Part shown: piece after piece, positions 1-9,720 of the stretch
Layout: each line of letters opens with the position of its first letter
Position numbering within the stretch: the stretch's first letter is position 1
Assembly: GCF_000730665.1 (NCBI RefSeq)
Contig: NZ_BBIV01000048.1
Location: 1-45,194, forward strand
DNA length: 45,194 nt
Source of the DNA: Pseudomonas plecoglossicida NBRC 103162 = DSM 15088
GTDB taxonomy: Bacteria; Pseudomonadota; Gammaproteobacteria; Pseudomonadales; Pseudomonadaceae
Direction: 5' to 3'
Notes under the pieces: generated by a model
Database searches by the model: none
Told to the model about the DNA's origin: nothing
Seen by the model: only the letters and a program-made list of their open reading frames with translations
Position numbers and translations under genes: made by a program

Positions 1-102
1 CGCATGAAAAACATGCTATCTGCAGAACTCGGGCCTTGGTCGTCTCCCACATTTCGAGCGGGGCCACTAGAATAGCCCGACGTCCCTATTCAGAATTCCG
101 AG

Positions 103-753
103 ATGCCTGAAACCGAAGACCTAGAGCAGTTGCCGCTGGATGAGCTGGTCGCCTGTCACGAGTGCGACCTGTTGATGCGCAAACCTGCCCTGCAGCATGA
201 CGAGAAGGCTCAATGCCCTCGTTGTGGCTACGAGCTGTACGCCCACCGTCACAATGTGGTCAATCGAAGCCTGGCCCTTGTGCTGACTGCGCTGCTGCTT
301 TTCGTGCCCGCGAACTTCCTGCCGATCATGCAGCTGCACCTGCTAGGCCAGACTTCCGACGATACGGTCTGGAGTGGTGTGGTTGGCCTGTACAACTCCG
401 AGATGCGCGGCGTGGCCATCGTGGTGTTCCTCTGCAGCATGGCCATTCCGCTGCTGAAGCTGTTGTGCCAGTTGATGGTGTTGCTGAGCATTCGCCTGGA
501 CATCGGGCGCAGCTATGGCCTGCTGTGCTACCGCGTCTATCACCACCTGCGTGACTGGGGCATGCTCGAGGTCTACTTCATGGGTGTGCTGGTCGCGATC
601 GTCAAACTGGTCGACCTGGCCGAGCTGAGCGTAGGCCTGGGGCTGTTCTGCTTCATCAGCTTGCTGCTGGTCCAGGTCTGGCTCGAAGTGGTGATGTCAC
701 CGCACCAGATCTGGAGTGCACTGTCAGGGGAGGATCTCCATGCGGGCGATTGA
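103..753 (+). CDS. PqiA/LetA-family inner-membrane protein, first half
   Basis: A 216-residue integral membrane protein of the paraquat-inducible protein A family. It carries a rubredoxin-like metal site of two CxxC pairs (C18/C21 and C38/C41), followed by about four hydrophobic segments starting near residue 55 (LALVLTALLLFVPANFLPI). E. coli LetA/PqiA contains two such modules in one chain; here each module is a separate gene. It overlaps the next gene by 14 bp and heads an operon with the MCE protein at 1347. The family works in the inner membrane with MCE tunnel proteins in lipid transport across the envelope. The family call is secure; the substrate is not visible from sequence. Confidence 0.9.
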   Translation: MPETEDLEQLPLDELVACHECDLLMRKPALQHDEKAQCPRCGYELYAHRHNVVNRSLALVLTALLLFVPANFLPIMQLHLLGQTSDDTVWSGVVGLYNSEMRGVAIVVFLCSMAIPLLKLLCQLMVLLSIRLDIGRSYGLLCYRVYHHLRDWGMLEVYFMGVLVAIVKLVDLAELSVGLGLFCFISLLLVQVWLEVVMSPHQIWSALSGEDLHAGD

Positions 754-1363
754 TGCGGGCATCCTTGTCTGCAATGAGTGCCATGAGCTCAACCGCCAGG
801 AGGACGAGCACGGTTCGCAGACCTGTACGCGATGCGGGGCTATCGTGCACGCGCGCCGTCCCAACAGCATCGTGCGGACCTGGGCGCTGCTGATAGCGGC
901 AATGATTCTGTACATTCCTGCCAACGTCCTGCCGATCATGACCATCAGTGCTTTGGGGCAGGGCAGCCCGGACACCATCATGTCCGGCGTGATTACCCTC
1001 CTCAAGCACGGCATGGTGCCAATTGCTGCGGTGGTGTTCATCGCCAGCATCCTGGTGCCGACCTTCAAGCTGATCGGTATCGGCCTGCTGCTGTATTCCG
1101 TGCAGCGCCGCCAACCGCTGTCTGCGCGGCAACGGATCCTGATGTACCGCTTCATCGAGTTCATAGGGCGCTGGTCAATGCTGGACATCTTCGTTATCGC
1201 CATTCTAGTGGCGGTGGTGAATTTCGGCCGCATCGCCAGTGTCGAAGCCAACCTGGGCGCTGTCGCCTTTGCAACTGTGGTGATTCTCACGATGCTTGCC
1301 GCTTTAACTTTCGATCCCCGACTGATCTGGGATAACACGGAGTCGGATGACGACCATGAGTGA
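740..1363 (+). CDS. PqiA/LetA-family inner-membrane protein, second half
   Basis: A 207-residue protein homologous to the preceding gene, with CxxC pairs at C11/C14 and C29/C32 and about four membrane segments. The start at 740 is chosen because it has a strong GGGGAGG ribosome site just upstream and places the first CxxC where the family expects it; an in-frame start at 716 would only add a tail. It overlaps the previous gene and overlaps the MCE gene by 17 bp, so the three are translationally coupled. Together the two small proteins probably make up one LetA-like unit. That they form a complex is inference. Confidence 0.9.
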   Translation: MRAIDAGILVCNECHELNRQEDEHGSQTCTRCGAIVHARRPNSIVRTWALLIAAMILYIPANVLPIMTISALGQGSPDTIMSGVITLLKHGMVPIAAVVFIASILVPTFKLIGIGLLLYSVQRRQPLSARQRILMYRFIEFIGRWSMLDIFVIAILVAVVNFGRIASVEANLGAVAFATVVILTMLAALTFDPRLIWDNTESDDDHE

Positions 1364-3656
1364 CTTGCCTACGGCCAAAACCCGCCCCGCCTCCAATTGG
1401 TCGGCAATCTGGATTCTGCCGCTGATCGCGCTGATGATCGGCGGTTGGCTGGCCTGGCAGGCTTACCGCGATGCCGGCGTGGATATCGAAGTACGTTTCG
1501 AGAGTGGCGAGGGAATCGTCGCCAACAAGACCGAAGTCATCTACAAGGGGATGCCGGTCGGCAAGGTGAAGAGCCTGGTGCTCGATGCCAAGGGTGAGAA
1601 GCAGGGCGTCATTGCCACCATTGAGATGAACAAGGCTGCAGAGCCGCACCTGACCAAAGGTACGCGTTTCTGGCTGGTCAAACCCAGTGTCAGTCTGGCG
1701 GGCATCTCCGGCCTCGAGACATTGGTGTCCGGCAACTACATTGCAGTGAGTCCGGGGGAGGGGGAGCGCACCAAGCGCTTCACCGCATTGAAGGTGGCGC
1801 CGCCGCTATCGGACAGCGAACCAGGCCTGCACCTGACGCTCAAGGCCGATCGGCTGGGATCGCTCAATCGCGAGAGTCCGGTGTTCTACAAGCAGATCCA
1901 GGTCGGTCGGGTAAAGAGCTACCGCCTTTCCGATGACCAGAGCACGGTCGAGGTCAAAGTCTTCATCGAGCCGGCCTATGCTGGCCTGGTGCGCAAGCAC
2001 ACGCGCTTCTGGAACGCCAGCGGCATCAGCATCGATGCCGATCTGTCCGGTGTGAAGGTGCGCAGCGAGTCGTTGTCCAGCATCGTCGCCGGGGGTATCG
2101 CCTTTGCCACGCCCGAATACCGCAAGGACAGCCCGCCTACCGATCCAAGCCTGCCATTCCGTCTGTATGAAGACTTCGATGCGGCCCAGGCGGGGATTCG
2201 GGTCAAGGTCAAGTTGAACGACTATGAAGGCCTGCAAGCCGGTCGCACGCCGGTGTTGTACAAGGGTATTCAGGTCGGTTCGCTGAAAGCGCTGAAAATG
2301 GAGGACAACCTGTCCACTGCCATGGCCGAGCTGACCCTGGACCCACTCACCGAAGACTACCTGGTCGACGGCACGCAGTTCTGGGTGGTCAAGCCGTCCA
2401 TCTCGTTGGCGGGTATCACCGGCCTGGAAGCCTTGGTCAAAGGTAACTACATCGCCATCCGCCCGGGTGAGAAGGGCGCAATGCCGCAGCGCGAGTTCGA
2501 AGCCAGGCCCAAGGCGCCGCCGCTCGACCTCAAGGCGCCAGGCCTGCACATGGTGCTGTTTGCCGACACCCTGGGCTCGCTGGAAGTCGGCAGCCCGGTG
2601 ATGTATCGCCAGGTCAAGGTCGGCAGCGTGCAGAGCTACCAGTTTGCGCGCAACAGCAAGCGCATCTTGATCGGCGTGCATATCGAGAAAGAGTACGAAA
2701 GTCTGGTCAACGGCTCGTCGCGCTTCTGGAACGTCAGCGGCATTACCCTCACCGGCAGCCTGTCGGGCATCAAGATCAAGAGCGAGTCGCTACAGACGCT
2801 GATGGCCGGCGGTATCGCCTTCGACACACCGACCCCGAATGTTGCGCTCAAGCGCCGCATTCCACGTTTCCGTCTGATGGAAAGCCAGGAGGCGGTCAAT
2901 CGCAGTGGCACCTTGATCACTGTTCGTGTCGATCGCGCGGACGGCCTCAAGCCGGGTACGCCAATTCGTTTCCGCGGCCTGGATGTGGGGAGTGTCGAGA
3001 GCGTCGACCTGACCAAGGACCTGCAGGCAGTGCTGCTGCGTGCGCGCATCACCGAAGCGGCGGAGCGTATCGCTCGTGCGGGTACGCAGTTCTGGGTGGT
3101 GAAGCCGGCGCTTGGCCTGGTGCGTACCGAGAACCTGGATACCTTGATTGGCGGGCAGTACCTGGAAGTGCAGCCTGCGGCCAAGGACAAGGGCCCGCAG
3201 CGCGATTTCATCGCATTGGCCGAAGCGCCCGAGATAGTGGGCCAGGAAGTCGGGCTGCCACTTACCCTGAGTGCGCCTCGCCGTGGCTCGATCAAGCCTG
3301 GAGTGCCAGTGACCTATCGCGAGGTCGCCGTGGGCAAGGTTACCGGATTCGAGTTGGGCCAGAGTGCCGACCGGGTGTTGATCCATATCCTGATCGAGCC
3401 GCGCTATGCCGCCCTGGTACGCAGTGGCAGCCGATTCTGGAACAGCAGCGGGTTTGGCTTCGACTGGGGGCTGCTCAAAGGGGCCACGGTGCGTACCGAG
3501 TCGCTGGAAACGCTCATAGACGGCGGTATTGCCTTTGCCACGCCTGATGGCGAACAGATGGGCAACCCGGCCCGGCCGCAGCAGACTTTCGCCCTGTTCG
3601 ACCAGGCGGAGGATGAATGGCTGCAGTGGGCGCCGAAGATTCAGATCGCCAAGTAG
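1347..3656 (+). CDS. MCE-domain lipid transport protein, six MCE domains (LetB/PqiB-like)
   Basis: A 769-residue protein with an N-terminal membrane anchor (about residues 20-40) followed by six tandem MCE modules. Each is recognisable by a G-x-PV-x-Y/F-(K/R)-x-(I/V)-x-VG core, for example KGMPVGKV, KQIQVGRV, KGIQVGSL, RQVKVGSV, RGLDVGSV and REVAVGKV. E. coli LetB has seven such modules and PqiB three, so this is an intermediate tunnel length. The family forms hexameric periplasmic tunnels that carry lipids between inner and outer membrane. ATG 1356 is an equally plausible start. It is the last gene of the operon and ends at the shared terminator before rpsT. Confidence 0.92.
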   Translation: MTTMSDLPTAKTRPASNWSAIWILPLIALMIGGWLAWQAYRDAGVDIEVRFESGEGIVANKTEVIYKGMPVGKVKSLVLDAKGEKQGVIATIEMNKAAEPHLTKGTRFWLVKPSVSLAGISGLETLVSGNYIAVSPGEGERTKRFTALKVAPPLSDSEPGLHLTLKADRLGSLNRESPVFYKQIQVGRVKSYRLSDDQSTVEVKVFIEPAYAGLVRKHTRFWNASGISIDADLSGVKVRSESLSSIVAGGIAFATPEYRKDSPPTDPSLPFRLYEDFDAAQAGIRVKVKLNDYEGLQAGRTPVLYKGIQVGSLKALKMEDNLSTAMAELTLDPLTEDYLVDGTQFWVVKPSISLAGITGLEALVKGNYIAIRPGEKGAMPQREFEARPKAPPLDLKAPGLHMVLFADTLGSLEVGSPVMYRQVKVGSVQSYQFARNSKRILIGVHIEKEYESLVNGSSRFWNVSGITLTGSLSGIKIKSESLQTLMAGGIAFDTPTPNVALKRRIPRFRLMESQEAVNRSGTLITVRVDRADGLKPGTPIRFRGLDVGSVESVDLTKDLQAVLLRARITEAAERIARAGTQFWVVKPALGLVRTENLDTLIGGQYLEVQPAAKDKGPQRDFIALAEAPEIVGQEVGLPLTLSAPRRGSIKPGVPVTYREVAVGKVTGFELGQSADRVLIHILIEPRYAALVRSGSRFWNSSGFGFDWGLLKGATVRTESLETLIDGGIAFATPDGEQMGNPARPQQTFALFDQAEDEWLQWAPKIQIAK

Positions 3657-3712
3657 TACGAGAGAGGGCCGCGATTTGGGCCGGTATAGGCAAAATCACA
3701 AATCGCAGGCAA

Positions 3713-3740
3713 TAAAAAACCGACCCTAGGGTCGGTTTTT
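3713..3740. terminator. bidirectional terminator between the MCE gene and rpsT
   Basis: A perfect 8-bp stem ACCGACCC / GGGTCGGT with a 2-base loop at 3719-3736. It is flanked by an A-run on the left and a T-run on the right, so it can end both the MCE operon (plus) and rpsT (minus). Confidence 0.9.
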
Positions 3741-3755
3741 CGACAAGAACGTCGC

Positions 3756-4034
3756 TTAGGCAGCTGCAGCTTCTTTCAGCGCCTTGATGTGGCCATTCAG
3801 ACGGCCTTTGTGGCGAGCAGCTTTGTTCTTGTGGATGATGCCTTTGTCGGCCATACGGTCGATTACAGGCACAGCCAGAACGTAAGCGGCTTGCGCTTTT
3901 TCGGCGTCTTTTGCGTCGATGGCTTTGACTACATTCTTGATGTAGGTGCGGACCATGGAACGCAGGCTGGCGTTGTGGCTGCGACGCTTCTCAGCCTGTT
4001 TTGCACGTTTCTTGGCGGAAGGTGTGTTGGCCAC
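3756..4034 (-). CDS. rpsT: 30S ribosomal protein S20
   Basis: A 92-residue, very basic protein starting MANTPSAKKRAKQAEKRR, with the alanine-rich helical composition typical of S20. It binds the 5' domain of 16S rRNA and helps 30S assembly. The start codon is GTG at 4034, preceded by an AGGAG site seven bases upstream; a non-ATG start is also seen in E. coli rpsT, where weak initiation contributes to autoregulation. It is divergent from murJ, and its terminator is shared with the convergent MCE operon. Confidence 0.98.
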   Translation of the reverse strand: MANTPSAKKRAKQAEKRRSHNASLRSMVRTYIKNVVKAIDAKDAEKAQAAYVLAVPVIDRMADKGIIHKNKAARHKGRLNGHIKALKEAAAA

Positions 4035-4086
4035 CGTCGAGCTCCTCGAAAGACTTTAGGTAAATAGCAAACAAAATAGGCCGCGA

Positions 4087-4115
4087 ATCATGCCGATCAG
4101 TCGAACGGATGTCAA
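4087..4115 (-). promoter_or_regulatory. sigma70-type promoter of rpsT
   Basis: On the minus strand, TTGACA (4115-4110) is separated by exactly 17 bp from CATGAT (4092-4087), about 50 bp upstream of the rpsT start. The -35 match is perfect and the -10 matches 4 of 6. Confidence 0.6.
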
Positions 4116-4284
4116 GGCCACCTGCAGGGTTCCGCCGAGCGGTGTGCCAACAGGAGGGAAATGTTCCTTTCTGCTGCACGACCTGTAAACTCGGGAATTT
4201 TTGGCTCCCTAGCGAAGGCGCGGGAGTATCGCACATTCGGACGCTATCTGGCAGCGTCCTCTGTCCTTGGCGTGAATCTTTTCG

Positions 4285-5823
4285 ATGAATCTGCTCAAAT
4301 CCCTGGCTGCAGTCAGCTCCATCACCATGATTTCCCGGGTGCTGGGCTTCGTGCGCGATACCATCCTGGCCCGTGTATTCGGGGCCGGCATCGCCACCGA
4401 CGCGTTCTTCATCGCCTTCAAGCTGCCCAACCTGCTGCGACGGATCTTCGCCGAAGGGGCTTTCTCCCAGGCCTTCGTGCCCATTCTTGCCGAATACAAG
4501 ACGCAACAGGGCGAGGAGGCGACGCGCACCTTCATTGCCTATGTCAGCGGCCTGCTGACGCTGGTCCTGGCCTTGGTCACTGCCGTCGGCATCCTCGCGG
4601 CGCCCTGGGTGGTCTGGGCCACCGCTCCTGGTTTCGTCGACAGCGCCGAGAAATACGAACTGACCACCGCCCTGCTGCGGGTGACATTTCCTTATATATT
4701 GCTGATCTCGCTGTCGTCCCTGGCCGGCGCCATCCTCAATACCTGGAACCGCTTCTCGGTGCCGGCCTTCACGCCGACCTTGCTGAACGTGGCGATGATC
4801 GCGTTTGCCGTGCTGCTCACACCCTATTTCAACCCGCCGATCATGGCCTTGGCCTGGGGTGTGCTGGCCGGCGGCCTGGCCCAGCTGCTGTACCAGCTGC
4901 CGGCGCTGAAGAAGATCGGCATGCTCGTGCTGCCACGCCTGAACCTGCGCGACACGGGCGTATGGCGGGTGCTCAAGCAGATGCTGCCGGCGATTCTCGG
5001 GGTGTCGGTCAGCCAGATCTCGCTGATCATCAACACCATCTTCGCCTCCTTCCTGGTGGCCGGCTCGGTATCGTGGATGTACTACGCCGACCGCTTGATG
5101 GAATTGCCCTCGGGCGTGCTCGGCGTGGCGCTGGGCACCATCCTCCTGCCCACCCTGGCCAAGACCTACGCCAACAAGGACCGCGAGGAATACTCGCGGA
5201 TCATGGACTGGGGCCTGCGCCTGTGCTTCCTGCTGGTGTTGCCCTGCACCCTGGCCCTGGGCATCCTCGCCGAGCCGCTGACCGTGGCATTGTTCCAGTA
5301 CGGCAAGTTCAGCGCCTACGATGCGGCCATGACCCAGCGCGCGCTGATCGCCTATTCGGTCGGTTTGCTGGCGATCATTCTGGTCAAGGTACTGGCACCG
5401 GGCTTCTATGCGCAGCAGAATATCCGCACGCCGGTGAAGATCGCGATCTTCACCCTGGTCTGCACCCAGCTGTTCAACCTGGCACTGATCGGCCCGCTCA
5501 AGCACGCAGGCCTGGCCCTGGCAATCAGCCTCGGTGCCTGCCTGAACGCCAGCCTGCTGTTCTGGAAGCTGCGCAGCCAGCAGTTGTTCCAGCCGCAACC
5601 GGGCTGGGCGATGTTCCTGCTCAAGCTGGTGCTGGCGGTGACGCTGATGTCTGCGGTGCTGCTGCTGGGCATGCACTATCTGCCAGCCTGGGAACAGGGC
5701 AACATGTTCGAGCGCTTCGTGCGCCTGGGTGCGTTGATCGGGGCAGGCGTGGTGACCTATTTCGGTTGCCTCTACCTGTGTGGCTTCAGGCCCCGGCATT
5801 TCGCCCGCAAGGCGCTGCACTGA
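4285..5823 (+). CDS. murJ: lipid II flippase MurJ (MviN)
   Basis: A 512-residue polytopic membrane protein of the MOP superfamily, beginning MNLLKSLAAVSSITMISRVL with the family's RVLGFVRD motif near residue 20. Hydrophobic segments run throughout and fit 14 helices. MurJ flips lipid-linked peptidoglycan precursor across the inner membrane. It is divergent from rpsT across about 250 bp and is followed by ribF after about 100 bp. The rpsT-murJ-ribF-ileS order is conserved in gammaproteobacteria, which supports the call. Confidence 0.97.
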   Translation: MNLLKSLAAVSSITMISRVLGFVRDTILARVFGAGIATDAFFIAFKLPNLLRRIFAEGAFSQAFVPILAEYKTQQGEEATRTFIAYVSGLLTLVLALVTAVGILAAPWVVWATAPGFVDSAEKYELTTALLRVTFPYILLISLSSLAGAILNTWNRFSVPAFTPTLLNVAMIAFAVLLTPYFNPPIMALAWGVLAGGLAQLLYQLPALKKIGMLVLPRLNLRDTGVWRVLKQMLPAILGVSVSQISLIINTIFASFLVAGSVSWMYYADRLMELPSGVLGVALGTILLPTLAKTYANKDREEYSRIMDWGLRLCFLLVLPCTLALGILAEPLTVALFQYGKFSAYDAAMTQRALIAYSVGLLAIILVKVLAPGFYAQQNIRTPVKIAIFTLVCTQLFNLALIGPLKHAGLALAISLGACLNASLLFWKLRSQQLFQPQPGWAMFLLKLVLAVTLMSAVLLLGMHYLPAWEQGNMFERFVRLGALIGAGVVTYFGCLYLCGFRPRHFARKALH

Positions 5824-5883
5824 GGCACGCGGCGGGTCAGACGTCGGTTTTTCGTATTCCACACTGCCCCCGGGCGCTGCTGC

Positions 5884-5913
5884 CTGTCACCAGCGCCCGG
5901 GTGTGGTTATAAT
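5884..5913 (+). promoter_or_regulatory. candidate promoter of the ribF-ileS-lspA-fkpB-ispH run
   Basis: A perfect TATAAT at 5908-5913 lies 18 bp downstream of CTGTCA (5884-5889), just ahead of ribF. The -35 is only a 4/6 match. Confidence 0.5.
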
Positions 5914-5941
5914 CGGCCACTTTATGAGCAAGAAGCGCGTT

Positions 5942-6892
5942 ATGCAGCTGGTTCGAGGTCTTCACAACCTGCGTCCCGAGCACCGGGGCTGTGTCGCCAC
6001 CATTGGCAACTTCGACGGGGTTCACCGTGGCCACCAGGCTATCCTGGCGCGCCTGCGCGAGCGCGGCCAGGCCTTGGGCCTGCCGACCTGCGTGGTGATC
6101 TTCGAGCCGCAGCCGCGAGAGTACTTCGCCCCCGATACGGCACCGGCGCGCCTGGCTCGCCTGCGCGACAAGGTCGAGCTGCTGGCCGCCGAGGGTATCG
6201 ACCGGGTCTTGTGCCTGGCCTTCAACCAGCGCCTGAGCAAGCTCAGCGCCGATGAATTCGTCAAGGCGATCCTGGTCGACGGCCTGGGCGTGCGCCACCT
6301 TGAAGTGGGTGATGACTTCCGCTTCGGTTGCGACCGTGCCGGCGATTTCGCCTTCCTGGTCGATGCCGGCAAGCACTACGGGTTCACCGTCGAGGCCGCC
6401 AACACGGTGATCCAGGATGGCCTGCGGGTCAGCAGCACCGAAGTGCGCAAGGCCTTGGCCGAAGGCAACTTCGAGCTGGCCGAGCACCTGCTGGGCCGCC
6501 CGTACCGCATCAGCGGGCGCGTATTGCACGGGCAGAAGCTGGCCCGCCAGTTGGGCACGCCTACCGCCAACATCCAGCTCAAGCGCCGCCGCGTACCGCT
6601 GTCCGGGGTCTACCTGGCCAGCATCGAGATCGACGGCAAGGCCTGGCCGGGTGTCGGCAACATCGGGGTGCGCCCCACCGTGTCCGGTGACGGCCGCCCG
6701 CACCTCGAGATACATCTACTGGATTATGCCGGCGATCTGTATGGCCGGCGCCTGACGGTGGAGTTCCACCACAAGCTGCGTGAAGAGCAGCGATTCGCCT
6801 CCCTGGAGGCGCTGAAGTCGGCGATCGATGCGGATATCGCCGCCGCACGTGCACATTGGCACGCTCAACCGCTAACGAAGAGCCTGAAATGA
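5942..6892 (+). CDS. ribF: bifunctional riboflavin kinase / FAD synthetase
   Basis: A 316-residue enzyme that makes FMN and FAD from riboflavin. The N-terminal adenylyltransferase nucleotide-binding motif GNFDGVHRGHQ is near residue 20. The C-terminal riboflavin kinase domain carries GTPTANIQL near residue 205. The start MQLVRGLHNLRP is chosen because it fits the usual family N-terminus; an in-frame ATG at 5924 adds six residues and cannot be excluded. Its stop codon overlaps the ileS start in an ATGA junction, indicating translational coupling. Confidence 0.97.
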   Translation: MQLVRGLHNLRPEHRGCVATIGNFDGVHRGHQAILARLRERGQALGLPTCVVIFEPQPREYFAPDTAPARLARLRDKVELLAAEGIDRVLCLAFNQRLSKLSADEFVKAILVDGLGVRHLEVGDDFRFGCDRAGDFAFLVDAGKHYGFTVEAANTVIQDGLRVSSTEVRKALAEGNFELAEHLLGRPYRISGRVLHGQKLARQLGTPTANIQLKRRRVPLSGVYLASIEIDGKAWPGVGNIGVRPTVSGDGRPHLEIHLLDYAGDLYGRRLTVEFHHKLREEQRFASLEALKSAIDADIAAARAHWHAQPLTKSLK

Positions 6893-9720
6893 CCGACTAC
6901 AAAGCCACGCTTAACCTTCCGGACACCGCCTTCCCCATGAAGGCCGGCCTGCCTCAGCGCGAACCGCAGATCCTGCAGCGCTGGGACAGCATTGGCCTGT
7001 ACCGGAAGCTGCGCGAAATTGGCAAGGATCGTCCCAAGTTCGTCCTGCACGACGGCCCGCCCTATGCCAACGGCAAGATTCACATCGGTCATGCGCTGAA
7101 CAAGATTCTCAAGGACATGATCGTCCGCTCCAAGACCCTGTCGGGCTTCGACGCACCCTACGTGCCGGGCTGGGACTGCCACGGCCTGCCGATCGAGCAC
7201 AAGGTCGAAGTCACCCATGGCAAGCACCTGACTGCCGACCGTACCCGCGAGCTGTGCCGCGAGTACGCCGCCGAGCAGATCGAAGGGCAGAAGACCGAGT
7301 TCATCCGCCTGGGTGTACTGGGCGACTGGGACAACCCGTACAAGACCATGGACTTCGCCAACGAGGCCGGTGAAATCCGCGCCCTGGCCGAGATGGTCAA
7401 GCAAGGCTTCGTGTTCAAGGGCCTCAAGCCCGTGAACTGGTGCTTCGACTGCGGTTCGGCCCTGGCCGAGGCCGAGGTCGAGTACGCCGACAAGAAATCC
7501 CAGACCATCGACGTGGCCTTCCCGGTTGCCGATGACGCCAAGCTGGCTGCCGCCTTCGGCCTGCCTGCCCTGGCCAAGCCCGCTGCCATCGTGATCTGGA
7601 CCACCACCCCGTGGACCATCCCGGCCAACCAGGCGCTGAACATCCACCCCGAGTTCAAGTACGCCCTGGTCGACACCGGCGAGCGCCTGCTGGTGCTGGC
7701 CGAAGAGCTGGTCGAGTCGTGCCTCAAGCGCTACGACCTCGAAGGCTCGGTCATCGCCACCGCCCAGGGTTCGGCCCTGGAGCTGGTCAACTACCGCCAC
7801 CCGTTCTATGACCGCCTGTCGCCGATCTACCTGGCCGATTACGTCGAACTGGGCGCAGGTACCGGCGTCGTGCACTCCGCGCCGGCCTACGGTGAAGACG
7901 ACTTCGTCACCTGCAAGCGCTACGGCATGGTCAACGACGACATCCTCACCCCGGTGCAGAGCAACGGCGTGTACGCGGAGTCGCTGCCGTTCTTTGGCGG
8001 CCAGTTCATCTGGAAGGCCAATCCGGCCATCGTCGAGAAGCTGAGCGAAGTCGGTGCGCTGATGCACACCGAAACCATCAGCCACAGCTACATGCACTGC
8101 TGGCGCCACAAGACCCCGCTGATCTACCGCGCCACCGCGCAGTGGTTCGTCGGCATGGACAAGCAGCCGAGCACTGGCGAGCCGCTGCGCGAGCGCGCAC
8201 TCAAGGCCATCGAAGACACCCAGTTCGTGCCGGCCTGGGGCCAGGCGCGCCTGCACTCGATGATCGCCAACCGCCCGGACTGGTGCATCTCGCGTCAGCG
8301 CAACTGGGGCGTGCCTATCCCGTTCTTCCTGCACAAGCAGACGGGCGAGCTGCACCCGCGCACCGTCGAACTGATGGAGCAAGTGGCCAAGCGCGTCGAA
8401 CTGCAAGGCATCGAAGCCTGGTTCAAGCTGGACGCCGCCGAACTGCTCGGTGACGAAGCCGGCCAGTACGACAAGATCACCGACACCCTGGACGTCTGGT
8501 TCGACTCCGGTACCACCCACTGGCACGTACTGCGCGGCTCGCACGATATCGGCCACGCCACCGGCCCGCGCGCCGACCTGTACCTGGAAGGCTCCGACCA
8601 GCACCGCGGATGGTTCCACTCCTCCTTGCTGACCGGTTGCGCGATCGACGGCCACGCGCCGTACCGCGAGCTGCTGACCCACGGCTTCACCGTGGACGAA
8701 AGCGGCCGCAAGATGTCCAAGTCGCTGGGCAACACCATCGAGCCGGAGAAGGTCAATAACACCTTGGGTGCCGACATTCTGCGCCTGTGGGTCTCGGCCA
8801 CCGACTACTCCGGTGAAATGGCCGTTTCCGAGCAGATCCTGCAGCGTAGCGCCGACGCCTACCGGCGTATCCGCAACACCGCGCGCTTCCTGCTCTCCAA
8901 CCTGTCCGGCTTCGACCCGGCCCGCGACCTGCTGGCCCCAGAGGACATGCTGGCGCTGGACCGCTGGGCCGTGGACCGTACCCTGCTGCTGCAACGCGAG
9001 CTGGAAGAGCACTACGGCGAATACCGTTTCTGGAACGTCTACTCGAAGATCCACAACTTCTGCGTGCAGGAGCTGGGCGGCTTCTACCTCGACATCATCA
9101 AGGACCGCCAGTACACCACCGGCGCCAACAGTGTCGCCCGCCGTTCCTGCCAGACCGCGCTGTACCACATCAGCGAGGCGCTGGTGCGCTGGATCGCGCC
9201 GATCCTGGCCTTCACCGCCGACGAGATCTGGCAGTACCTGCCGGGCGAGCGCAACGAGTCGGTGATGCTCAACGGCTGGTACCAGGGCCTGACCGAGCTG
9301 CCGCAAGGCACCGAGCTGGACCGCGCCTACTGGGACCGCGTGATGGCCGTGAAGGCTGCGGTCAACAAGGAGCTGGAAAACCAGCGTACCGCCAAGGTCA
9401 TCGGCGGCAACCTGCAGGCCGAAGTCACCCTGTTCGCCGACGAAGGCCTGAGCGCCGACCTGGGCAAGCTGGGCGACGAGTTGCGCTTCGTGCTGATCAC
9501 CTCCGCTGCCAGCGTGGTGCCGTTCGCCCAGGCCCCGGCCGATGCCGTGGCTACCGAAGTCGAAGGCCTCAAGCTGAAGGTGGTCAAGTCCGGCCACGCC
9601 AAGTGCGGCCGTTGCTGGCACTTCCGCGCCGACGTCGGCAGCCACCCGGAGCACCCGGAAATCTGCAGCCGTTGCGTCGACAACCTGAGCGGTTCGGGCG
9701 AGGTGCGCCACTATGCCTAA
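6889..9720 (+). CDS. ileS: isoleucyl-tRNA synthetase
   Basis: A 943-residue class I aminoacyl-tRNA synthetase. The HIGH signature (KIHIGHALNK) is near residue 65 and KMSKS (GRKMSKSLGN) near residue 610. The large editing domain lies between them, including the WTTTPWTIPAN motif. A C-terminal zinc ribbon contains CGRCWHF and CSRC cysteine pairs near residues 905-930. Length matches bacterial IleS of this group. It starts inside the ribF stop (ATGA) and overlaps lspA by 8 bp. Confidence 0.99.
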   Translation: MTDYKATLNLPDTAFPMKAGLPQREPQILQRWDSIGLYRKLREIGKDRPKFVLHDGPPYANGKIHIGHALNKILKDMIVRSKTLSGFDAPYVPGWDCHGLPIEHKVEVTHGKHLTADRTRELCREYAAEQIEGQKTEFIRLGVLGDWDNPYKTMDFANEAGEIRALAEMVKQGFVFKGLKPVNWCFDCGSALAEAEVEYADKKSQTIDVAFPVADDAKLAAAFGLPALAKPAAIVIWTTTPWTIPANQALNIHPEFKYALVDTGERLLVLAEELVESCLKRYDLEGSVIATAQGSALELVNYRHPFYDRLSPIYLADYVELGAGTGVVHSAPAYGEDDFVTCKRYGMVNDDILTPVQSNGVYAESLPFFGGQFIWKANPAIVEKLSEVGALMHTETISHSYMHCWRHKTPLIYRATAQWFVGMDKQPSTGEPLRERALKAIEDTQFVPAWGQARLHSMIANRPDWCISRQRNWGVPIPFFLHKQTGELHPRTVELMEQVAKRVELQGIEAWFKLDAAELLGDEAGQYDKITDTLDVWFDSGTTHWHVLRGSHDIGHATGPRADLYLEGSDQHRGWFHSSLLTGCAIDGHAPYRELLTHGFTVDESGRKMSKSLGNTIEPEKVNNTLGADILRLWVSATDYSGEMAVSEQILQRSADAYRRIRNTARFLLSNLSGFDPARDLLAPEDMLALDRWAVDRTLLLQRELEEHYGEYRFWNVYSKIHNFCVQELGGFYLDIIKDRQYTTGANSVARRSCQTALYHISEALVRWIAPILAFTADEIWQYLPGERNESVMLNGWYQGLTELPQGTELDRAYWDRVMAVKAAVNKELENQRTAKVIGGNLQAEVTLFADEGLSADLGKLGDELRFVLITSAASVVPFAQAPADAVATEVEGLKLKVVKSGHAKCGRCWHFRADVGSHPEHPEICSRCVDNLSGSGEVRHYA

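Noticed and set aside
1..102. Possible promoter with TAGAAT at 68-73 ahead of the first gene
   Set aside because: No acceptable -35 hexamer at 15-19 bp spacing.
3991..5862. A 623-codon minus-strand frame and a long plus-strand frame from 4161
   Set aside because: Both are shadows of murJ, rich in Q/H or R/G and without motifs.
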